From Bacteroidales bacterium (GTDB lineage: Bacteria; Bacteroidota; Bacteroidia; Bacteroidales; UBA932), in the NCBI GenBank assembly GCA_022777585.1, contig JALFFZ010000010.1:1-61015 (forward strand): DNA of 61,015 bases, written 5' to 3'. A program made the position numbers and the translations under genes. Below the pieces are notes generated by a model that was not told where the DNA came from, ran no database searches, and saw only the letters and a list, made by a program, of their open reading frames with translations. Positions 10,321 to 16,565 of the stretch are shown here, piece by piece. How positions within the stretch are numbered: the first letter of the stretch is position 1; each line of letters opens with the position of its first letter.

Positions 10321-11013
10321 ATGGCTGACAATTATCTGGAAAAACGTTACGAGGAAGTGTTCGTGGCCGGTGCAGCAGGCCACTCCCGGAAGCGCGGAGG
10401 TCCGTCCCTGAATACTTTGCTTGTCAGGAACCGCAGTACCAGGCGTTTCCGTACCGATGCCGAGGTCAGCATTGAACATCTCAGGACAATTGTCGAGGTG
10501 AATACCCGCATTGCCTCCGCGTTGAACAGGCAGACCCTGCGCTTCGGCATTGTCAGAAAAGAGGATGACCCGGCAGCATACGGACGTCTCCGTGACCTCT
10601 ATGTCCACGGCCAGGACTGGCGCATCCCGCCGTCCTCCTTCATTGTGGTTTTCAGCACCTTGCCGGAAGGCCGGTTCATTGACATTGACCTCGGCATATC
10701 TCTCCAGAGCATGTCCCTGAAGGCCGTGGAACTGGGCTACAACTGCCTTATGATAGGCCGCAACACTCCCGAGGAACTTGCCGAGGCCTATTCCGCCGGC
10801 GACCCGGCCCGCGCCGCCTCCATTGCCGGCCTTCATCCCCTGGTCTTTCTGGCAGTGGGCAAGGCGGACCAGAGCACCTTTCTCAAGCCGGTCTCATTGG
10901 CCGACGCCCCTCTCGACGAATCCGGCCATCCCGCTCCCGGCTTCCTGGCCTACTACGACAAGGACGGGGTGCACTATGTCCCTAAGCTGGTGCTGGAGGA
11001 TATTATCCTTTAG
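10321..11013 (+). CDS. nitroreductase family protein
   Basis: LLVRNRSTRRFRTDAEVS...DLGISLQSMSLKAVELGYNCLMIG. Confidence 0.85.
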   Translation: MADNYLEKRYEEVFVAGAAGHSRKRGGPSLNTLLVRNRSTRRFRTDAEVSIEHLRTIVEVNTRIASALNRQTLRFGIVRKEDDPAAYGRLRDLYVHGQDWRIPPSSFIVVFSTLPEGRFIDIDLGISLQSMSLKAVELGYNCLMIGRNTPEELAEAYSAGDPARAASIAGLHPLVFLAVGKADQSTFLKPVSLADAPLDESGHPAPGFLAYYDKDGVHYVPKLVLEDIIL

Positions 11014-11070
11014 CCTTTAGCCGGTGCGGTGCCGGCCCACTACTGCCATTTCCCCCTACGTCTGGCCACT

Positions 11071-11109
11071 ACTATTTTATGATTGTCATTTTATGACTAC
11101 TATAAAATA
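11071..11109. promoter_or_regulatory. Repeated AT-rich motif upstream of the ATPase gene
   Basis: ATTTTATGA at 11074 and 11088 (14-bp phase) followed by ATAAAATA in inverted sense. Confidence 0.35.
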
Positions 11110-11156
11110 ATAATATCTATTTTTTTGATTATATTTGCACAAAAGATATCAAGACA

Positions 11157-12299
11157 ATGAGAAATCCTTTTGTGACAAATGGTTATGCCGGTGCGGATTA
11201 TTTCTGCGACAGGGTGACTGAGACGGCAGATCTGAGGAGCTTGCTTTGGAATGAAAACAATTTAGCATTAATATCACCGAGGAGACTCGGCAAGACTGAG
11301 TTGATTAACCACGTCTTCGATTGTGATGAATTCAGGAACGACTATTATTGTTTTCTGGTGGATGTTTATGCTTCCAAATCTTTAAGCGATTTTGTCAATC
11401 TGTTGGGGAAAGCCGTTCTGGATACATTGAAGCCAAAAGGGAAGGCGGTATGGGAGGTATTCCTCTCTGCGGTCAATTCTCTGCGTGCTGAAATATCCTT
11501 CGATATTAACGGTCAGCCGAGCTGGAGTGTAGGCCTTGGTGAGATTAGAAACCCGGCGGCTACATTGGACGAGATTTTTACTTACCTCCAGAATGCGGAC
11601 AAGCCCTGCATTGTGGCTATTGATGAGTTTCAGCAGATTGCCAAATATCCTGAGTCAACGGTCGAGGCTACTATTCGAACATACGTTCAGAAAACCACCA
11701 ATGCTCATTTCATCTTCTCGGGAAGTCAGCGGCACTTGATGAACGGGATCTTCACCTCTCCGTCAAGACCATTCTACCAAAGTGTGACAATAATCAATCT
11801 CCAGCCTCTCCCGCTTGACAAGTACACTGAATTCGCCGTGGAAAAGTTCAACCAGAATGGAAAAGAACTGGACCCTGAAGTGGTTGCTGCCCTATATGAA
11901 CAGTTCGACGGGGTGACGAGTTACATTCACCGGGTACTCAATATCTTGTTCTCCAAAACGGATGAAGGTGGCAGATGCGGTGTCTGTATGATTGAGGGAG
12001 CTGTGGATTTCATAGTGAGGCTGTCATCGGACAGCTATGAGTCTTTGTTGTATCAAATGCCGGTAAAACAAAGAGATTTGCTTCTTGCAATTGCTTCTGA
12101 ACGTAAAGCCAAGCAGATCAAGGGCGGAAAGTTCGTAAAGAAATATTCACTCCTATCTGCCAGCAGCGTAAGCGCAGCCCTCAAGGGCCTTCTCGACAAG
12201 GATTTCCTGACAGAGGACAAAGGCGTGTATTCTCTATATGACAAGTTCTTTGTCCTCTGGCTCGAAAAGAAAGGCCTGATTGCAAAGCCTATTGCTTGA
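11157..12299 (+). CDS. AAA-family ATP-binding protein (archaeal-type ATPase/COG1672-like)
   Basis: Walker A SPRRLGKTELI, Walker B CIVAIDEFQQI, FSGSQRHLM sensor region, C-terminal winged-helix-like domain. Confidence 0.9.
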   Translation: MRNPFVTNGYAGADYFCDRVTETADLRSLLWNENNLALISPRRLGKTELINHVFDCDEFRNDYYCFLVDVYASKSLSDFVNLLGKAVLDTLKPKGKAVWEVFLSAVNSLRAEISFDINGQPSWSVGLGEIRNPAATLDEIFTYLQNADKPCIVAIDEFQQIAKYPESTVEATIRTYVQKTTNAHFIFSGSQRHLMNGIFTSPSRPFYQSVTIINLQPLPLDKYTEFAVEKFNQNGKELDPEVVAALYEQFDGVTSYIHRVLNILFSKTDEGGRCGVCMIEGAVDFIVRLSSDSYESLLYQMPVKQRDLLLAIASERKAKQIKGGKFVKKYSLLSASSVSAALKGLLDKDFLTEDKGVYSLYDKFFVLWLEKKGLIAKPIA

Positions 12300-12477
12300 T
12301 TCTGAAGTACTCCAGCCGGGCCTTGTAATTGTCCTGGGCTGTGAGGCAGGTGTCGATTAGATAACCGGGAGCATTGTTCCATTCCTTGCAGTCCTTTCCG
12401 GAATCCCGTGTCTTGAAGCGAATTCTGTAACTGAGATATAATTCATAATGGGCTTGTCGGCCACTTTTCGTCGACAT
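12289..12477 (-). CDS. hypothetical 62-aa protein
   Basis: MSTKSGRQAHYELYLSYRIRFKTRDSGKDCKEWNNAPGYLIDTCLTAQDNYKARLEYFRIKQ; TATATTTG box 6 bp upstream of ATG; 11-bp convergent overlap with the ATPase gene. Confidence 0.5.
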   Translation of the reverse strand: MSTKSGRQAHYELYLSYRIRFKTRDSGKDCKEWNNAPGYLIDTCLTAQDNYKARLEYFRIKQ

Positions 12478-12495
12478 CTCCTGCAAATATACGTT

Positions 12496-12513
12496 TTTGC
12501 CGATATCGGCAAA
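12496..12513. promoter_or_regulatory. Perfect 18-bp palindrome TTTGCCGATATCGGCAAA in the promoter of the small ORF
   Basis: Read directly; its TTTG half lies about 18 bp upstream of a TATATTTG -7-like box. Confidence 0.6.
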
Positions 12514-12529
12514 GATTATTGAGTAGGGA

Positions 12530-12661
12530 TCAAAAGACCATTATCTTTTTGAGCCAGAGACGGAGGACAGGGTCGCCGATTATTATCCCTTTTCCGTTGA
12601 GTTCAATCAATTCTTTTCCTATGAGTGCATTTTTCAGACGTGGTATGTTGGAAGGAGATCC
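12530..12661 (-). pseudogene. C-terminal fragment (last ~43 codons plus stop) of an AAA ATPase gene homologous to 24533..25660
   Basis: Aligns to 24533-24664 without gaps, with 4 differences in about 132 nt (3 synonymous, 1 Ser/Asn); homology begins exactly at the stop codon. Confidence 0.93.
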
Positions 12662-12863
12662 ATAAATGACATTGCGTGCCTGTCTCCAATGAATGAGTTC
12701 TTATAATTCACTGCAAACGTAATGTCATATGCCGGGGACAGCCTCCAGATGCCGTCTTCTTCATTGCTTCCACCTTCCCGAATCCCAGGTGATAACCGCC
12801 CTGCCAATTCAGCTTGCAGATTTCCTTCCCATACAGATATACTGTAACAATGTTATTTTTCAT
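12655..12863 (-). pseudogene. hipA remnant: N-terminal ~25 codons joined to a C-terminal segment, catalytic core deleted
   Basis: ATG at 12863 overlaps the hipB 3' end: MKNNIVTVYLYGKEICKLNWQGGY; another frame then reads EEDGIWRLSPAYDITFAVNYKNSFIGDRHAMSFM, the HipA C-terminal WxLSPAYDxT motif. Confidence 0.85.
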
Positions 12864-13188
12864 CGCGGCGCCGTTTAACTCTTCTTTTGACTCTGTTGTC
12901 CGCGGTCTGGATGTCGTACAGGCTCGCAGGAATATCCGGGATGATTTCGGCAATGCTTTCCAGCCTCTGGATGGAGCGCATCAATGCTACAAAGTTGTCA
13001 ATTCTGATGGAGCAGCCATTCCCATTTTCAAAACGGACAATGGTCATCACTGATACACCAGTCTTTTCGGCAATGTCTTTCTGCGTCATCCGCAATGCGA
13101 TCCTGTAAGCACGGAAACGCCTTCCGAGTTCTACGATAATGTCATTATTGGACCTTCCGTAGAGTTCTGTCAAATCCAGATTATTCAT
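12853..13188 (-). CDS. hipB: HipB-like XRE-family antitoxin / HTH regulator
   Basis: RFRAYRIALRMTQKDIAEKTGVSVMTIVRFENGNGCSIRIDNFVALMRSIQRLESI; overlaps the hipA remnant start by 11 bp. Confidence 0.85.
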   Translation of the reverse strand: MNNLDLTELYGRSNNDIIVELGRRFRAYRIALRMTQKDIAEKTGVSVMTIVRFENGNGCSIRIDNFVALMRSIQRLESIAEIIPDIPASLYDIQTADNRVKRRVKRRRDEK

Positions 13189-13194
13189 GATACG

Positions 13195-13225
13195 CAAATA
13201 TACATATATGATTAGTAAAATCAAA
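13195..13225 (-). promoter_or_regulatory. Bacteroidales-type promoter of hipB: TTTG-N19-TATATTTG
   Basis: Reverse-complement reads TTTGATTTTACTAATCATATATGTATATTTG; fits the Bacteroides -33/-7 consensus. Confidence 0.7.
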
Positions 13226-13253
13226 TATTTGGGTATAATTCATCATATTTGAT
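13220..13253. promoter_or_regulatory. Inverted repeat ATCAAATAT-N16-ATATTTGAT upstream of hipB (operator candidate)
   Basis: Perfect 9-bp arms at 13220-13228 and 13245-13253. Confidence 0.5.
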
Positions 13254-13314
13254 AAGTTCCTCCGAACCGACCGTAAAAGCCATTTTCGTCGACATTGTAA
13301 GTTCTTTGTTCCAT
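13243..13314 (-). pseudogene. trpB: trpB 5' remnant (tryptophan synthase beta chain, first ~21 codons)
   Basis: ATG at 13314: MEQRTYNVDENGFYGRFGGTYQI*; VDENGFYGRFGGxY is the TrpB N-terminal signature (VdenGyYGeFGGaYvPE), truncated after Tyr. Confidence 0.85.
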
Positions 13315-13356
13315 ATTTGTCCGATTTTCAGTCCGTTTCAGTTTGCCGCCATGGCG

Positions 13357-13393
13357 AAAAAAAGCCTGCAAGACTGTTGTGTGTCTTACAGGC
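13357..13393 (-). terminator. Intrinsic terminator of the Trp-leader attenuator
   Basis: Minus RNA GCCUGUAAGAC-ACACAACA-GUCUUGCAGGC-U7: 11-bp stem with one G-U pair. Confidence 0.9.
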
Positions 13394-13440
13394 CCGTATC
13401 AAGCTCGATTCAATGCGCAAGAGGGTAACGCCCACAACAG

Positions 13441-13491
13441 TCAAGTCATGAGATCGCACCACCACCAGTTGCTTGAATTGAATAATGTCAT
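13441..13491 (-). CDS. Tryptophan-rich leader peptide (trp attenuator)
   Basis: ATG ACA TTA TTC AAT TCA AGC AAC TGG TGG TGG TGC GAT CTC ATG ACT TGA = MTLFNSSNWWWCDLMT*, upstream of a terminator and a trpB start. Confidence 0.85.
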   Translation of the reverse strand: MTLFNSSNWWWCDLMT

Positions 13492-13553
13492 AATGATATC
13501 AATCACGTTTCGCTAAGTCATGCAGTTGAAATTGCAAAAGCAAATGTTTTCAC

Positions 13554-13573
13554 GAATAATTTTGAAATTATTC
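13554..13573. promoter_or_regulatory. Perfect inverted repeat GAATAATTT-TG-AAATTATTC upstream of the Trp leader
   Basis: 9-bp arms, read directly. Confidence 0.45.
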
Positions 13574-13661
13574 TCAGCTAGAAGAGACCTCTTTGTGGAT
13601 AGGGAAGGCTTTTCACTTGCATTTAGTGCAAACTGACATGTTTCGAGGCTACAAATAGCTA

Positions 13662-15545
13662 TTACAGCGGGCTGTACTCGTAGGCGCCGATGTCAACTCT
13701 GTCATTCACAATCCTGTCTTCGCCGACAATATCCCTCAGGATATTTGCCGAAAGGACAAGGTCATTGAATCCTGCATCAATTAAAGGAGAGCCTTCTACC
13801 AGAGCATAATTATGGGAAGCTGGATCAGCAAATCCCGGATTGTCCGAGGATAGAATCATTATGTCGGAATAGGCTGCAGGCATATTGCTTCCATTGAAGG
13901 AAAATTTCCCCGATACGGCGCAATTCCGGAATGTACCTTTTCCATTGGCGTCGAGGTACATCTGAAGACCGCTGCTGTTTCCCCCATTACCCCAGAATAC
14001 ACAATTGATAACCGTTGAATTGCCTGCGCATCTCAATGCTGTAGCGGCAGCTGTAGACTTGAGGGTATTGTTGACAATCAGGACATTGATCAACTCGGAG
14101 TTGTTGACATGGACAGGTGCGGACCAGTCGCAACAGTTGTTGTAGAAGATGCAGTTGACAATTCTGGCATTGTCGAAATAACCTCCGGCGTTTTTGCCGT
14201 AATAGTTGTCGCAAATGATGCAGTTTCTCAGGCCGTGACCCTTCCATAGCTGTATGTTTCCGGTGTCTCCGGCAGTGGAATTGGTTCCTGTGAGGATAAA
14301 ACCGTCAAGATAGTAATAGACGCCTGCAGGTCCAGTTGAATTCCAACCGTATAACAGTTGATGATTACCTCCCCTGAGAGTGGATTTTCTGCTCATATCT
14401 CTCTGTGCAAGAGCTTCTTCGTCACCCCTGAATCCGCCATAGGCATTGACGGTCTTCTTGGTAAAGGCACCGGAAAGCTGGTATTCTCCCTCGGCTACCC
14501 ATATTTCCATATCACCTAGATTGTCGCAAGCTGCCATTGCCTTTGCAAAATCGCCCATTGCGTATTCCCAACTTGAACCGTCGCCCGTTCCGCCAGGTTT
14601 GCAATAAATAATCCTGCTGACGCCTCTTTGATAGATGTAGAAATAGTCGCAACATTCAGGGTGTGCGGCATCTTCAATCTTTACCCAGCCGGTTCTTTCC
14701 TCTCCGGTAGTGTTTGGTTCGACAGAAAAATCTATGTTGAAATTCTCAACAATTGTACTGCCTTTCATTTCCGGAGCTGACAATATCTTGATCCAGGAAT
14801 CTGACACTGTACAGTTGTATCTTGAGTCCACACCTATCGGGAAGCTGAGTTCTTCGCCGGTTTTCTTGACTATGGCTTTCTTCTGGTCATCGGACAAAGA
14901 TATTGAAATCAAGCTTTCAACATCTTTCTGGATCACGGTGAGAGTGGCTTTCTTTTCCGGATCTTTCTTTGAAATGAGAGTGACACTTGCCTGTCTGTCT
15001 CCACCAGTTTCATTCCTTTCAACAGCAATCTTGAGATTGTTCTTGTCGACAGGTGAGAAGGAGAATCCGTTCTCGGAAGTCTTGTCGAGACTCCACTCGA
15101 CTCTGGTATTGACAGCGATTGTGTATTCTGCCTTGTTCTTGTTGAACAGCAGCATGTTATTTGTCAAAGTGATGTATTCGCCCATTCCATTCTGGATAAT
15201 GGTAATCCTCTTTGTCATCTGGTCCATCAGCCTGATATCTATTGTGCCGGTGCGGCTGTCAAGTGAGGGATTATGAGCGACTTCGAATACTATAGAGTCT
15301 CTGAGTAAGGCCTGTCCTCTGTATTTGTGAAGTGTAATCCAACTGTCGTTGGCCTCGGCAAACCAGGGGTAGGATGATGTGAGGAAGAGATTCTGACGAT
15401 CGGCAAGGGCGTCAATCTCAACTTCTTCCGTTATGTCAATCTTCGGAGCGACGACGGTTCTTTCAAAGTTATCGCATCCTTGATTCAATATGGTCACTGA
15501 AGCGATTGCTGTGAGTCCTAAGATATTGCATATTATTCTTTTCAT
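13662..15545 (-). CDS. Lipoprotein with BACON-like repeats and C-terminal right-handed beta-helix
   Basis: Signal/lipobox NQGC; RITIIQNG / TLTVIQKD / YFYIYQRG repeats; YCKPGGTGDGSSWEYAMGDFAKAMAACDN.. parallel beta-helix start. Confidence 0.75.
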   Translation of the reverse strand: MKRIICNILGLTAIASVTILNQGCDNFERTVVAPKIDITEEVEIDALADRQNLFLTSSYPWFAEANDSWITLHKYRGQALLRDSIVFEVAHNPSLDSRTGTIDIRLMDQMTKRITIIQNGMGEYITLTNNMLLFNKNKAEYTIAVNTRVEWSLDKTSENGFSFSPVDKNNLKIAVERNETGGDRQASVTLISKKDPEKKATLTVIQKDVESLISISLSDDQKKAIVKKTGEELSFPIGVDSRYNCTVSDSWIKILSAPEMKGSTIVENFNIDFSVEPNTTGEERTGWVKIEDAAHPECCDYFYIYQRGVSRIIYCKPGGTGDGSSWEYAMGDFAKAMAACDNLGDMEIWVAEGEYQLSGAFTKKTVNAYGGFRGDEEALAQRDMSRKSTLRGGNHQLLYGWNSTGPAGVYYYLDGFILTGTNSTAGDTGNIQLWKGHGLRNCIICDNYYGKNAGGYFDNARIVNCIFYNNCCDWSAPVHVNNSELINVLIVNNTLKSTAAATALRCAGNSTVINCVFWGNGGNSSGLQMYLDANGKGTFRNCAVSGKFSFNGSNMPAAYSDIMILSSDNPGFADPASHNYALVEGSPLIDAGFNDLVLSANILRDIVGEDRIVNDRVDIGAYEYSPL

Positions 15546-15562
15546 ACTCTTGAAGCCTTTAA

Positions 15563-16543
15563 TTATTCTTGTATTACAAGCAAGCCGTTAGGAATCGGCC
15601 TTACACCGTCAACTGCAGATTCTTCTGTCGCACAGGTTTTGTTCAAAATCTGGAATGCGACATTCTCGCCGGATTCTTCACGGACAACGAGAGTGGTAGA
15701 GCCTCCGCCGTCCAGGTTAACTGCCCTGTAGCATCCTGTTCCCTTGGCGATGCCGGCCATATCCTCGAGATATAGTCCGTATGAGTATGGCGGTTGTCTT
15801 CCGTCAAGTATGAAGAAATATACAGTCTTGCCATCCTCTGATATACCGAGACAGGTTCTTGGCTCATACTTTGCCCTGTCAATTTTCTGGATTTCCTGGA
15901 TTTCATTGTCCCATACCAGGAGATGCCAGCCTCCGATTGCGTCTTTAACATTGCTCTCAACCTTGCGGTACTCGGCTTCTTTCTCGAGATATGCCCTTCC
16001 GTCTCCGAGAAGGAAGAATGCTGAAGTGGTACTTGGCGCAAATGTGCTCCTGTAAATTACGCCATCCTTCACGAACGGGCCTGCTGACACAAGTCCGCCC
16101 TTCCATCCCTGGTATTCATTATCAGGCACGCTGTATCCTCCGCAGACATCACCGTTTACGGCTAGGTAAACCGTCTTTCCGTGGTTCTCCGCAGCCGCTG
16201 CGTGAAGGTCAAGTGTCTGGTGACCACCTGTAGGAGGAAGATCGTCAGGAGTTGAGGATACAATTGTCAGTTTGCCGTCAAGATTGACTTCGACAATGTA
16301 CATGTGCTGATTCCAGAATCTTGCCTTGAAGGCTATCTCTGTCATCTTGATGCCGCCTGGAAGAGTGTGGTCTGTCACTTCGTCAATGTCAGTTATGCCC
16401 GGTGTGTTGCTTACAATATTCTGTACAAGCGAACCGAACTTGCTGTAGTCCTTGACATCAGATGCTGCGTTGTCGTCAGAGCAGCCTGCCAATGCGAAGA
16501 CTGCGGCAAAAATACTACTCAAAATCATATCAAAATGTCTCAT
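15563..16543 (-). CDS. Phosphodiester glycosidase family (NAGPA-like) lipoprotein
   Basis: Lipobox LAGCSDDN; CYRAVNLDGGGSTTLVV motif of the NAGPA family. Confidence 0.88.
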   Translation of the reverse strand: MRHFDMILSSIFAAVFALAGCSDDNAASDVKDYSKFGSLVQNIVSNTPGITDIDEVTDHTLPGGIKMTEIAFKARFWNQHMYIVEVNLDGKLTIVSSTPDDLPPTGGHQTLDLHAAAAENHGKTVYLAVNGDVCGGYSVPDNEYQGWKGGLVSAGPFVKDGVIYRSTFAPSTTSAFFLLGDGRAYLEKEAEYRKVESNVKDAIGGWHLLVWDNEIQEIQKIDRAKYEPRTCLGISEDGKTVYFFILDGRQPPYSYGLYLEDMAGIAKGTGCYRAVNLDGGGSTTLVVREESGENVAFQILNKTCATEESAVDGVRPIPNGLLVIQE

Positions 16544-16565
16544 ATTATCGATTTTTATTTGTCAA

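Noticed and set aside
12465-13300. 13-nt identity ATGTCGACGAAAA shared by the start of the 62-aa ORF and the trpB remnant
   Set aside because: Too short and out of frame relative to trpB; could be chance, so not claimed as homology.
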